Source: CAYQTL01 sp964420405 (GTDB lineage: Bacteria > Acidobacteriota > Thermoanaerobaculia > Thermoanaerobaculales > Sulfomarinibacteraceae). Taken from it: a stretch of DNA of 53,202 bases. The notes below the pieces were generated by a model, which was not told where the DNA came from, did not search any database, and saw only the letters and a program-made list of their open reading frames with translations. The stretch covers positions 1 to 53,202 of the forward strand of contig CAYQTL010000026.1 of the NCBI GenBank assembly GCA_964420405.1, written 5' to 3'. Each line of letters starts with the position of its first letter. The stretch's first letter is position 1. This document shows positions 1-7,802 of the stretch, piece after piece. The position numbers and the translations under genes are program-made.

Positions 1-71
1 GGTTTTAGGCCCTCTATTCCATCTCTGTCGTATTCTACAACCTTCTCCCGCATAAAGGTAGATGGCCGCGG

Positions 72-530
72 TCACGCCCTCGACCGCGGCACCAGCACCG
101 ACTTGGTCATCACGATCGCGTCCTCGCCGTCCTGGTAGTACCCGGGACGGCGACCAACGGTGGCGTAGCCGAGGGCCTCGTACATCGCGATGGCGGCACG
201 GTTGGCGGGGCGCACCTCGAGGGTGATCGACTCGCCGCCGGAGTCGCGCGCATGCTCCTCGGCCATCTCCATCAGGTCGCGGCCGATCCCCCGCCGCCGC
301 AGCTCGGGAGCGGTCGCCACCTTGAGGATGTGCAGGTCGAGGTACTGCCATGCGGCGAACAGGTACGCCACCAGGGTGTCGCGCTCGTCGACCACCACCC
401 GCTGGAACCGCGCGGGGGCGAACAGCTCCGACGCGAAGTAGCGCCCTGGCCACGGGTCGGTGAAGCACCGCTCCTCGAGCTCCTCGAGCCCGGCGACGTC
501 CGCCGGCCGCGGCTCGCGGATCCCGGTCAC
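72..530 (-). CDS. rimI: Ribosomal protein S18 alanine N-acetyltransferase RimI
   Basis: GNAT-fold enzyme of 152 residues, the usual RimI length. RimI proteins transfer acetyl from acetyl-CoA to the N-terminal alanine of ribosomal protein S18. The acetyl-CoA loop reads RRRGIGRDLM, and the C-terminal signature N-x2-A-x3-YEALGY followed by RRPGYY and EDAIVM is characteristic of RimI. The start is GTG and overlaps the tsaB stop codon by 4 bp (GTGA), so the two are translationally coupled. The pair tsaB-rimI is a common bacterial arrangement. It is the last gene of an apparent three-gene minus-strand operon behind the penicillin-acylase-like gene and tsaB. Confidence 0.92.
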   Translation of the reverse strand: MTGIREPRPADVAGLEELEERCFTDPWPGRYFASELFAPARFQRVVVDERDTLVAYLFAAWQYLDLHILKVATAPELRRRGIGRDLMEMAEEHARDSGGESITLEVRPANRAAIAMYEALGYATVGRRPGYYQDGEDAIVMTKSVLVPRSRA

Positions 531-1165
531 GGGCCGACAGCGCCGCCCGCATCGTCGACGGGCGGCCCTTCCACGTAGAGGGGCTCGGGCGGGCCGGCCC
601 GCGCGCCGCGTGCCACCAGCTCGAGCAGAGCTTCGGCGGCGGTCCGCCGCGCGGGCAGCCGTCGCCGGCCGCCGAGATCGAGGCTGTCGGCCGCGATCCA
701 GCCGAGGTCGTCCCCATCCGGGTCGACCGTCGCCACGATCTCGACCTCGCCGACGGGTGCGGGAACCTGGCCCGGCCGCACCGCGTAGGGCTGAGCGTAG
801 ACCTCACCGCGGCGGCCGGGCTGGGCCGCCCACGCCACCGGCGCGTCGTCGAGGCGACAGGCCTGGACCAGCAGCGAGCCGTAGGCCAGCGTCCGGCAGC
901 CGGTGCCCGCAGCCAGCCCGGCCGCGGTGGCGAGGCCGGATCGGATGCCCGTGAACGAGCCCGGACCGCGGGTCACGGCCACCGCCGCGATCTCGGCGGG
1001 CTCCGCCCCCGCGTCCTCCACCAGCAGGTCGACCGCCGCCAGGAGCAGGGTCGAGCGCGGCGACCCGCCCGCGAGACGGACCACCGACGGCGCCGCCATG
1101 CCGCTCCCCCACAGCCCCACCTCCAGCTGCGGGCCGCAGGCGACGACCGCCAACGTCAGCTCCAT
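527..1165 (-). CDS. tsaB: tRNA threonylcarbamoyladenosine biosynthesis protein TsaB
   Basis: ASKHA-fold protein of 212 residues. TsaB is the partner of TsaD (with TsaE) in forming t6A37 on ANN-decoding tRNAs in the cytoplasm. The hallmark GPGSFTGIRSGLATAAGLA segment is intact. The N-terminus begins with a short strand as in the family. The C-terminal part is divergent, as is normal for TsaB, which lacks the metal site of TsaD. The ATG start lies 1 nt after the stop of the upstream acylase gene, and the stop overlaps the rimI start, giving a compact operon. tsaD and tsaE are not in this window. Confidence 0.9.
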   Translation of the reverse strand: MELTLAVVACGPQLEVGLWGSGMAAPSVVRLAGGSPRSTLLLAAVDLLVEDAGAEPAEIAAVAVTRGPGSFTGIRSGLATAAGLAAGTGCRTLAYGSLLVQACRLDDAPVAWAAQPGRRGEVYAQPYAVRPGQVPAPVGEVEIVATVDPDGDDLGWIAADSLDLGGRRRLPARRTAAEALLELVARGARAGPPEPLYVEGPPVDDAGGAVGP

Positions 1166-1166
1166 C

Positions 1167-3518
1167 TCAGCGGGGCTCCAGCCGCAGGGTCGAGAGCGTG
1201 GCCGCCTCCACCGCGCGGTCCGAGAACGGCAGCCTCGCCGGACGCACGTCGAGCCAGCTCGTCAGCTGGTCGGCGTAGCGTGGCGACCACGGACGTCCCG
1301 ACTGGCCCACCGGCAGACCGAGAAGCGTGGCGTCCCAGTTGCCGACGTCGGCCACGAAGCGCGCCGACGGGATCGCGATCACCCGGAACGGGTCCCGGCG
1401 GCTCCAGTAGTGGGCGTTGACAGTGGCGCCGTCGCCGCCGACCCCGAACGGGCCGCGGCTCCAGGCGCGCCCGAACAGGTGGCCGATCAGCGGCACCGGC
1501 AGCAGGGGGTGCTCGAAGCGGACGCGGTGGACCTCGCCCCACGCCGGCGTCTCGCGATCGTCGTCGAGGGCCGTGAGCACCGCCGCGACCACGTCCCGCC
1601 GGGTCTCGGCGACCTCGGTGCCGACGTCGTCCCACCAGGCGGGATCGAGGCCGCCCGCGAGCAGCCGGAGCAGCCGGTCGCCGTCGATCGGCGTCGAGCT
1701 CAGACCGTCCCGCTCGCCCTCGTCGCCGCCCACCGCCGTCTGCAGCGCCAGCAGGGTCCGGTGGAACGCGGTCGGCGCCGCGAGGCCTGCCTCCATGGAG
1801 CCGTCCCATCCCGTCAGGAGCCGGGCGGTGTCGCCGCCGTGGTCCTCGAGGTCCTCCCACAGCAGCTTGAGGAACGCCACCGCCTGCTCGGACCGGACGT
1901 CCCCCTGCAGCCCCACCATGCCGGCCACGTCCCAGTCGGAGCGGGTCTCCAGGACGTGGCGGATCCGCCGGATCCGCCACGGGGCCGCGAACTCGCCCGG
2001 GAACCAGCGCTCGGAGGGCACGTCGCCCTCGGCGACCAGGTCGTGGTTGGCGCTCGCCACGAAGCCGGCCTCGGGGTCGACGATCCGGGGGTTGGCGGTC
2101 ATCGGCCGGAAGCCGCGCCACGCCCACCGGGGGTCGGCGCCGGGAGCGGGCACGCGGCCGGCCCCTCGCCCGCGCTTCGGCACGAGCCCGACCACCTGGT
2201 GCACCACCGTGCCGTGGACGTCGGCGGCGACCACGTTCATCGACGGCGACACGACACCCTCCCACGCCGCCGCGGCCGCCGGCGCCGAGTCCGACCTGAT
2301 CATCGCGAGGAACGCGCCGAAGGCGCTCGGCCCCTCGTGGCCGGCCCACGACAGGGCGAGCACCTCGCGGGCGGTGTCGCGCACGACCGGGCCCGACTCC
2401 GACAGCCGCACCTTGAGCAGCACCGGGGTCTCGCGCCAGCGCACCGAGATCCGCTCCGTCACCGTCCGCAGCGGCTTCCAGCTGCCGTCCACGAGCTCGC
2501 GGGAGCCGGTCTCGTCGAGGGTGAGCACGAACAGGTCCTGGTCGTCCATCATCGCCATCGTCAGGCCCCAGGCGACCTGCTCGTTGTGGCCCACGAGAAC
2601 CCCGGGCGTGCCCGGGACCGACAGCCCCGCGACATGCACCGTCGGCGAGCGCAGGTGCACGGCGTACCACGTGCCCGGCAGCTGGACTCCGATATGCGGG
2701 TCGTTGGCGAGCAGAGCCCGACCGGTGGCGCTGCGCGACGGCGCGACAGCCCAGCCGTTGGAGCCTGGACCCGACAGCGGCGGCGTGATGGCGTCCTCGG
2801 GTTGCCGCCCCAGCGACACGCCGGTGCCCGTCGGGATCCACGCCCGCGCCTCGGAGGGGGTCCATCCCCACAGCTCGACCGCGCGCTCGGGGCCGAGACG
2901 GGTCAGCTCGACGCCGCGCCGCAGCTCCTCCCCCATCGCCCAGGACAGGTTCAGCCCGAGCAGGACCTCGGTGCGCAGCGTGTCCTCCGGCGCCCACCGC
3001 TCGGGCTCGACGCCGAGCAGCCACAGCTCCGGGGCGATCCAGGTACCCCAGCGGTCGAGCGCGGCGTTGACGCCCGCGGTGTAGTGCTCGAGGACGCGGC
3101 GCTCCTCGGCCGAGAGCAGCGCGAGGTGCCGGCGGGCCGTCGCGTCGAGCCGCCAGATCCGCATCTTGCGGTCCGCCGCCACCGCGGCCTCGCCGAACAC
3201 CTCCGCCAACCGCCCCGCCGCGGTGCGCCGGGACAGCTCCATCTGGAAGAAGCGGTCGCGGGCGTGCACGTAGCCCTGCGCGAACCACATCGCCGCCTCG
3301 CTGTCGGCCCGGACGTGGGGCACGCCGGAGTGGTCGAACCGGATCTCGACCGGGTCGGGGCAGCCCCGCACCGACTCCACCGACTCTCCGCGGTCGGGCA
3401 GCCGGCTCTGGGAGGCCGCCCAGCGGACGTGGACCAGGGCGCCCACCAGCGCGACAGGCACCGCGACCGCGGCGGCCGCGAGCAGGAACGCCGGACGGCG
3501 GACCTCCGACCACATCAT
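1167..3518 (-). CDS. Penicillin acylase family N-terminal nucleophile hydrolase
   Basis: Secreted or periplasmic amidase precursor of 783 residues. This Ntn-hydrolase family cleaves amide bonds of beta-lactams, acyl-homoserine lactones or other N-acyl compounds; the substrate cannot be read from sequence. An N-terminal hydrophobic segment (about residues 8-28) is a signal peptide or anchor. The block HSGVPHVRADSEAAMWFAQG and the later DRFFQMELSRR are family motifs in the alpha chain. The autocatalytic site is GSNGWAV with the nucleophilic serine near residue 253, followed by NDPHI and GTPGVLVGHNEQVAWGLT. I start at ATG 3518 (an ATG-ATG pair) because a TAGAAT box sits 8 nt upstream and the signal sequence follows directly. 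No Shine-Dalgarno is visible. The open frame extends upstream only through repeat DNA. Confidence 0.9.
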   Translation of the reverse strand: MMWSEVRRPAFLLAAAAVAVPVALVGALVHVRWAASQSRLPDRGESVESVRGCPDPVEIRFDHSGVPHVRADSEAAMWFAQGYVHARDRFFQMELSRRTAAGRLAEVFGEAAVAADRKMRIWRLDATARRHLALLSAEERRVLEHYTAGVNAALDRWGTWIAPELWLLGVEPERWAPEDTLRTEVLLGLNLSWAMGEELRRGVELTRLGPERAVELWGWTPSEARAWIPTGTGVSLGRQPEDAITPPLSGPGSNGWAVAPSRSATGRALLANDPHIGVQLPGTWYAVHLRSPTVHVAGLSVPGTPGVLVGHNEQVAWGLTMAMMDDQDLFVLTLDETGSRELVDGSWKPLRTVTERISVRWRETPVLLKVRLSESGPVVRDTAREVLALSWAGHEGPSAFGAFLAMIRSDSAPAAAAAWEGVVSPSMNVVAADVHGTVVHQVVGLVPKRGRGAGRVPAPGADPRWAWRGFRPMTANPRIVDPEAGFVASANHDLVAEGDVPSERWFPGEFAAPWRIRRIRHVLETRSDWDVAGMVGLQGDVRSEQAVAFLKLLWEDLEDHGGDTARLLTGWDGSMEAGLAAPTAFHRTLLALQTAVGGDEGERDGLSSTPIDGDRLLRLLAGGLDPAWWDDVGTEVAETRRDVVAAVLTALDDDRETPAWGEVHRVRFEHPLLPVPLIGHLFGRAWSRGPFGVGGDGATVNAHYWSRRDPFRVIAIPSARFVADVGNWDATLLGLPVGQSGRPWSPRYADQLTSWLDVRPARLPFSDRAVEAATLSTLRLEPR

Positions 3519-3526
3519 CGGATGGG

Positions 3527-3532
3527 ATTCTA
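3527..3532 (-). promoter_or_regulatory. -10 box (TAGAAT) for the penicillin-acylase-like gene, leaderless arrangement
   Basis: TAGAAT on the minus strand ends 8 nt before the ATG at 3518. With the usual 6-8 nt from the -10 box to the transcription start, the mRNA would begin almost at the start codon. No clear TTGACA-like -35 is seen. Confidence 0.5.
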
Positions 3533-3833
3533 CGCTGTCCCGGAGGCCTCGCGGGGGCCTCCGGCGTCGCTCACGGACGGGGGTCGCGATCAGGATGCCG
3601 GTACCGAGCGGAGCGCCCTTCAGGGCGCGGAGGGTGTCGAAGGGCCTGCCCCCGAAGCCCGCGGCCCGGTCGACGTCGCCTCCGATCCCGATCCCGATGG
3701 TGGCGTCCGGCATCGGGATCGGACCCGCGGCATGCTGCTCGCTGGCACTGACCCTGCCCCTGCCGCCGCACGGAGGCGGACGGGGCAGGCGGGGGAGCCG
3801 GAGAGTCGGAACGGGAGCGGGTGGCGCCCCCGC

Positions 3834-3839
3834 TATACT
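3834..3839 (+). promoter_or_regulatory. Candidate -10 box (TATACT) for the DHH phosphoesterase gene
   Basis: TATACT matches the -10 consensus at five of six positions and lies 49 nt before the ATG at 3889. No good -35 hexamer is present 17 nt upstream. A GGAG ribosome binding site (3877-3880, 8 nt spacing) follows, so this gene would have a leadered mRNA, unlike several neighbours. Confidence 0.4.
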
Positions 3840-3888
3840 CGACCGGTCGTTCGCGCACACAGGAGGCGTGAGAACTGGAGCTGCGACG

Positions 3889-4938
3889 ATGGCCTTACGG
3901 CAGACACCCGAGCGGCGCCTCGAGAAGCTGTCGAACGTCCTGGACGGCGCGAAGAGCCTGCTCATCGTCACTCAGAACAACCCCGATCCCGACGCCATCG
4001 CGGCCGCCGCGGCGCTGCGCGAGATCGCCAACACCCTGCACGGGATCTCGTGCTCGATCGCCCACGCCGGCACCATCGGCCGCGCCGAGAACCAGGCCCT
4101 GGTGCGCTACCTGGGGCTGAACACGCGCTCGATCTCGGAGCTCGACGCGGACCGTTTCGACCGCATCGCCATGGTCGACGCCCAGCCCGGCGCCGGCAAC
4201 GTCACGTTCGACCCGGACGGCCGGCTCGACATCGTGATCGACCACCACCCGATCCGCCGCGAGACGCGCTCGGCCCGCCTGACCGACGTCCGCAGCCGCT
4301 ACGGCGCGACCTCGACGATCCTGTTCGAGTACCTGCGCACGGCGGCGATCGAGATCCCGACGCCGATCGCGACCGCGCTGGTGTACGGGATCCGCTCGGA
4401 CACCCAGGACCTGGGGCGGGAGACCACCCGCGCCGACGTCGAGGCGTTCCTGGCGCTGTACCCCGACGCCAACCCCCGCGCCCTCGGCCGGATCGTGTCG
4501 GCGCCCCTTCCCCGCAGCTACTTCTCGATGCTGCGGATCGCCCTCGACCGGGCGAGCCTGCACGGCGACCGGGTGGTGTCGTACCTCGGCGAGGCCGCCT
4601 CGCAGGAGATCATCGCGGAGACCGCCGACCTGCTGCTGCGGGTCGAGGAGGCCGAGTGGGTGATGGTCGCCGGCACCGTCGGCGGCTGGCTCAACCTCAG
4701 CCTGCGGACCACCGACCGCGTCCACCACGCCGGCAAGATCGCCCGCAACCTGGCGGGACGGCGGGGGTTCGGAGGCGGTCACCAGTCCCTCGCCGCCGCC
4801 CAGATCCCCCTCGCCAACGGCGGCGGACCCGATCGTGCCGAGCGCCTGGTCCGCGGCCTGGTGCAGCGCTTCCTGCGCGCAACCGGCGGCGTCGTCCCCG
4901 GCGAGCCGCTGTGCGCCGAGCAGAAGCCATCGTCCTGA
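3889..4938 (+). CDS. DHH-family phosphoesterase (NrnA-like / RecJ superfamily)
   Basis: Cytoplasmic Mn-dependent phosphoesterase of 349 residues. Family members hydrolyse nanoRNA, pAp or cyclic dinucleotide products such as pApA; the exact substrate is not determined here. The metal motif NPDPDAIA lies near residues 31-38, a second acidic motif MVDAQ follows, the name-giving DHHP lies near residue 118, and the DHHA1 substrate-binding motif GGGHQSLAAA lies near residue 295. The ATG at 3889 has GGAG 8 nt upstream. An in-frame GTG at 3868 follows an AGGAGG by only 1 nt and is less likely. The EAL protein at 10.2 kb could in principle supply pGpG, but no link is visible in the sequence. Confidence 0.85.
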   Translation: MALRQTPERRLEKLSNVLDGAKSLLIVTQNNPDPDAIAAAAALREIANTLHGISCSIAHAGTIGRAENQALVRYLGLNTRSISELDADRFDRIAMVDAQPGAGNVTFDPDGRLDIVIDHHPIRRETRSARLTDVRSRYGATSTILFEYLRTAAIEIPTPIATALVYGIRSDTQDLGRETTRADVEAFLALYPDANPRALGRIVSAPLPRSYFSMLRIALDRASLHGDRVVSYLGEAASQEIIAETADLLLRVEEAEWVMVAGTVGGWLNLSLRTTDRVHHAGKIARNLAGRRGFGGGHQSLAAAQIPLANGGGPDRAERLVRGLVQRFLRATGGVVPGEPLCAEQKPSS

Positions 4939-5002
4939 GGTCACTCGAAGGGTCGCCGCGGACACTGCGGACCGACGGTGACGATGTCGTCGCGGGTGTC
5001 GT

Positions 5003-5032
5003 CATCGGGATCGGGATCGGGATCGGGATCGG
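5003..5032 (+). repeat. Intergenic (GGGATC)n hexamer array, G-quadruplex motif
   Basis: Four consecutive GGG triplets (5007-5027) are separated by exactly ATC, followed by GG. This meets the canonical G3-N3 quadruplex pattern on the plus strand. It lies between convergent genes (DHH phosphoesterase and the GNAT gene). No matching C-rich block is seen in this gap. Confidence 0.85.
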
Positions 5033-5074
5033 AGCAATCGGGGACGGATCGCGGGTCGCGGGATCGCGACGGTT

Positions 5075-6208
5075 TCAGAGGGCCTTCTCGTACACCCGGT
5101 ACACCTTGTACAGCTCGCCGTCCATCAGCCGGACGGCGCGCTTGGTGAGCTCGTTGTCCTCGAGGATCCACGAGTACTCGGCCCAGCGGTAGCCCAGCTC
5201 GAGCCCGGCGCGCAGGCCCTCCGCGAACAGCACGCCCTCGATGCCGCGCCTCCGGTGGGCCTCCTTGACACCGAGGGTGATGAGCCGCAGCCCTTCGAGG
5301 TCGGCAGCCTTCGTGAAGAGCAGGTGACGGAGGGCCCGCAGCGGGTGGCGCAGCGGCGAGCCGTCGAGCTCGGCCAGCACCGGGTTCCAGTCCGGCACCG
5401 CCAGCAGGAAGCCCACCGGCTCGCCGTCGACCGACGCGAAGCGGACCAGCTCGGGGTGCACCAGCGGCTTGAGCTCCGCGCCGAGAGCGCGGATCTCGGC
5501 GTCGGACATGGGCACGAAACCCCAGTTGCGCTGCCACGCCGCGTTGTAGATCTCCTGCACCAGCCGGATCTCGGCGTCGAACCGAGCCAGGTCCACCGGC
5601 CGCGTCTCCAGCCCCGGGATCCGCCGCCGGGTACGGTCGGCGAGCTTCTCGAGGCGCTCCAGGCTGCCGCCGTGGACCGGAGAGATGTAGGCCAGCAGGT
5701 CCTTCGCCTTCGCGTACCCCGCCCCCTCGACCAGTCGCGGGTACCAGTCGGGGTTGTAGGTCATCATGAGCACCGGCGGCCGGTGGAATCCCTCGACCAG
5801 GAGCCCGCACTCGTAGTTGGTGGAGGGGTTCGCGGGACCGCGCACGGCGACGAGCGAGCGCTCCGCCGCCCACGCCTCGACGGCCTCGAGCAGCCCCCGC
5901 GCCACGTCGGGGCGGTCGACGGACTCGAAAAACCCGAAGAAGGCGATCCGTTCGTCATGGGCCCGGTTATGGGCGTGGTTGAGGATCGCCGCCACCCGTC
6001 CGACGGGGTCGGGCCCCTCCCAGGCGACGAACGGCTGGATCTCGGCCGCGCCGCCGCCGGCGTAGAACGGGTGGCGCCGCTGGTCGAGGAGCCCGCGCAC
6101 CTGGGAGCGCAGCGGAGGCACCCACAGCGGGTCGCGACGGTACAGCCGCCACGGCAGCCCGACGAACGCGGCGCGGTCGGCCCTGCCGCGTACCGGGCGG
6201 ACGATCAC
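5075..6208 (-). CDS. GNAT-superfamily acyltransferase, candidate bacterial ceramide synthase (bCerS-like)
   Basis: Large GNAT-superfamily protein of 377 residues, much longer than simple acetyltransferases. It begins MIVRPVRGRADRAAFVGLPW and contains DPLWVPPLRSQ, a region FGFFES about residues 90-95, RGPANPSTNYECGLLVEGF, and a C-terminal acyl-CoA-type segment KEAHRRRGIEGVLFAEGL. GNAT proteins of this length next to serine palmitoyltransferase have been shown in Caulobacter to N-acylate the sphingoid base (bCerS). Here the GTG start overlaps the stop of the adjacent serine-palmitoyltransferase-like gene by 4 bp, so the two products are made together. The ceramide role is inferred from context; the family alone would only give N-acyltransferase. 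Confidence 0.6.
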   Translation of the reverse strand: MIVRPVRGRADRAAFVGLPWRLYRRDPLWVPPLRSQVRGLLDQRRHPFYAGGGAAEIQPFVAWEGPDPVGRVAAILNHAHNRAHDERIAFFGFFESVDRPDVARGLLEAVEAWAAERSLVAVRGPANPSTNYECGLLVEGFHRPPVLMMTYNPDWYPRLVEGAGYAKAKDLLAYISPVHGGSLERLEKLADRTRRRIPGLETRPVDLARFDAEIRLVQEIYNAAWQRNWGFVPMSDAEIRALGAELKPLVHPELVRFASVDGEPVGFLLAVPDWNPVLAELDGSPLRHPLRALRHLLFTKAADLEGLRLITLGVKEAHRRRGIEGVLFAEGLRAGLELGYRWAEYSWILEDNELTKRAVRLMDGELYKVYRVYEKAL

Positions 6209-7401
6209 CCGATCACCCCGAGCTCACGGCCCACCGAGCCGATCGCCTCGAGCGCCCGGTCGAGGTGGTCGCGGGTGTGGGTCGCCATGTATGAGGTCCG
6301 GATCAGCGCCCGCCCCGGCGGCACCGCCGGGGAGATCACGGGGTTCACGAACACGCCCTGCCGCTGCAGTCCGATGGTCATCCGGAAGGCGTCCTGGTCC
6401 TCGCCAACCACCAGCGGGATCACCGGGGTCTGGGAGCCGCCGGTGTCGAACCCGAGGGTCTCGAGCTCGTGCTTCATGTAGCGGGTGTTCTCCCACAGCC
6501 GCGCGCGGCGCTCGGGCTCCCGCTCGATGATCTCGAGAGCCTTGAGCACCGACGCCACCGATGCCGGCGGCGGCGCCGCCGAGAAGATCAGCGACCGCGC
6601 CTTGTGCTTGACCCACTCGATCACCGCCCGGTCGCCGCACACGAACCCGCCGACCGCGGCGAGGGCCTTGGAGAAGGTGCCCATCACGAGACCGACGCGA
6701 TCCTCGAGGCCGAAGTGCTCGGCGGTGCCACGGCCGTGCTCGCCCATCACGCCGACGCCGTGGGCGTCGTCGACCATCACCCGCGCGCCGTGACGCTCCG
6801 CCAGCTCGACGATCGCGGGCAGGTCGGCGACGTCGCCCTCCATCGAGAACACCCCGTCGACCACGATCAGGATCCCGGCGCCGTCCGCCACGGACCGCAG
6901 CCGCTCGGCGAGCGCCTCCATGTCGTTGTGGCCGTACTTCAGCAGCCGCCCGAACGAGAGCCGGGCGCCGTCGAGGATGCACGCGTGGTCGAGGCTGTCG
7001 AGCACCACCACGTCCCGCCGGTCGACCAGGCTCGAGATCACGCCCAGGTTGACCTGGAATCCGGTCGCGAACGTCAGCGCCGCCTCGCGCCCCATGAACT
7101 CCGCCAGCCGCTCCTCGAGCCGGACGTGGATGTCGAGCGTACCGTTGAGGAACCGCGAGCCGGCCGTGCCGGTGCCGTAGGTCGAGAGCGCATCCGCCGC
7201 GGCCGCCTTGATCTCGGGGTGGCTGGTGAGCCCGAGGTAGTTGTTGGAGCCGAGCATCACGACGCTCTGGCCGTTCATCGCCACGATCGGGTCCTGGCCG
7301 GACGCGATCTCGCGAAAGTAGGGGTACAGCCCCGCCGCGCGCACCATGTCCGGATCCCGGTAGTCGAAGCACTTCTGGAAGAGGTCCACCTGGAGCACCA
7401 T
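6205..7401 (-). CDS. spt: Alpha-oxoamine synthase, probable serine palmitoyltransferase
   Basis: PLP-dependent enzyme of 398 residues. The family condenses an amino acid with an acyl thioester with loss of CO2. SNNYLGL near the N-terminus, YGTGTAGSRFLNG, LDHACILDG, VDDAHGVGVMGEHGRG and the Schiff-base lysine in GTFSKALAAVGGF (about K245) are all present. The C-terminal PAVPPGRALIRTSYMATHT holds the substrate-carboxylate arginine. The N-terminal MVLQVDLFQKCFDYRDPDMV extension and the acyltransferase partner favour serine palmitoyltransferase (3-ketosphinganine formation) over BioF or 2-amino-3-ketobutyrate ligase. No biotin or threonine-degradation genes are nearby. A candidate TATCAT -10 box lies on the minus strand at 7454-7449, about 40 nt before the ATG. 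Confidence 0.75.
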   Translation of the reverse strand: MVLQVDLFQKCFDYRDPDMVRAAGLYPYFREIASGQDPIVAMNGQSVVMLGSNNYLGLTSHPEIKAAAADALSTYGTGTAGSRFLNGTLDIHVRLEERLAEFMGREAALTFATGFQVNLGVISSLVDRRDVVVLDSLDHACILDGARLSFGRLLKYGHNDMEALAERLRSVADGAGILIVVDGVFSMEGDVADLPAIVELAERHGARVMVDDAHGVGVMGEHGRGTAEHFGLEDRVGLVMGTFSKALAAVGGFVCGDRAVIEWVKHKARSLIFSAAPPPASVASVLKALEIIEREPERRARLWENTRYMKHELETLGFDTGGSQTPVIPLVVGEDQDAFRMTIGLQRQGVFVNPVISPAVPPGRALIRTSYMATHTRDHLDRALEAIGSVGRELGVIG

Positions 7402-7802
7402 TCCGCGCCGGTCGCCCGCCGGCGCCCGATCACGCCGAACGCGGCGTCATGATACCGGCTTCGGCCGGTCGCGTCTTCATCCCGGGCTTACCTCGCCCCT
7501 GGCTTCCGATCCCGTTCCCGGTCCCGATTCCGACGGCATGACCTCGTCGTGCGGGAGGCGGGGCGCGCCTCCGAGCTCCCGGTCTCCGCGGTCTCCGCGT
7601 GCTCTGCGGCGAGCTCGAGACACGCGTCCGGTGTGGGACGAGGCTCGGGCGACGAGGTGCTCCCTGACGCGCGCGGCCCGTGGTCCGACCACTGCTGCCG
7701 GTTCGCTTCCACCTGGGTGCTCCCTGACGCGCGCGGCCCGTGACATCGGGATCGGGATCGGATCGGGTTCGGCTGGAGGCCGCCGGGCGCGGCCGTCACC
7801 GC
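7402..7802. repeat. Intergenic repeat region: paired hexamer blocks plus a 27-bp direct repeat
   Basis: The 401-bp gap between the SDR and spt genes (both minus strand) shows no credible gene. A C-rich block near 7506-7530 (GATCCCGTTCCCGGTCCCG) faces a G-rich block at 7744-7770 (CATCGGGATCGGGATCGG and onward). Between them are two identical 27-bp direct repeats at 7656-7682 and 7716-7742, starting GGTGCTCCCTGACGCGCGCG, exactly 60 bp apart with a 33-bp unique spacer. Confidence 0.8.

Larger units (their letters stand above)
3519..3888. repeat. Divergent intergenic region with two repeat families
   Basis: This 370-bp gap between divergent genes has no convincing gene. It holds a GGAGGCC...GGCCTCC hairpin (about 3541-3562), a copy of the dispersed element with core GAGCGGAGCGCCCTTCAGGG (3605-3644), and a short hexamer pair with CCGATCCCGATCCCGATG at 3682-3699 facing CATCGGGATCGG at 3711-3722. 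It also holds a GC-rich CTGCCCC...GGGGCAG stem (about 3748-3789). Promoter signals for both flanking genes lie at its two ends. Confidence 0.75.

Noticed and set aside
1..71. AT-richer stretch at the left edge as a possible tRNA or promoter
   Set aside because: No cloverleaf or TPsiC-like motif is visible. A TAGAAT hexamer on the minus strand is present, but the neighbouring gene lies outside the window.
903..5192. A 1429-codon open frame on the plus strand across the acylase and DHH genes
   Set aside because: It is antisense to a clear penicillin-acylase-like gene, reads as Arg/Pro/Ala-rich sequence with no domain motif, and reflects high GC content.
6205..7401. BioF (8-amino-7-oxononanoate synthase) or Kbl for the alpha-oxoamine synthase
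   Set aside because: No biotin or threonine catabolic genes nearby; overlap with a long GNAT acyltransferase and a nearby SDR fit serine palmitoyltransferase better, though motifs alone do not exclude the others.
7656..7742. Reading the 27-bp direct repeat pair as a CRISPR array
   Set aside because: Only two repeat copies, no cas genes nearby, no clear dyad in the unit, and it lies inside a low-complexity repeat locus.
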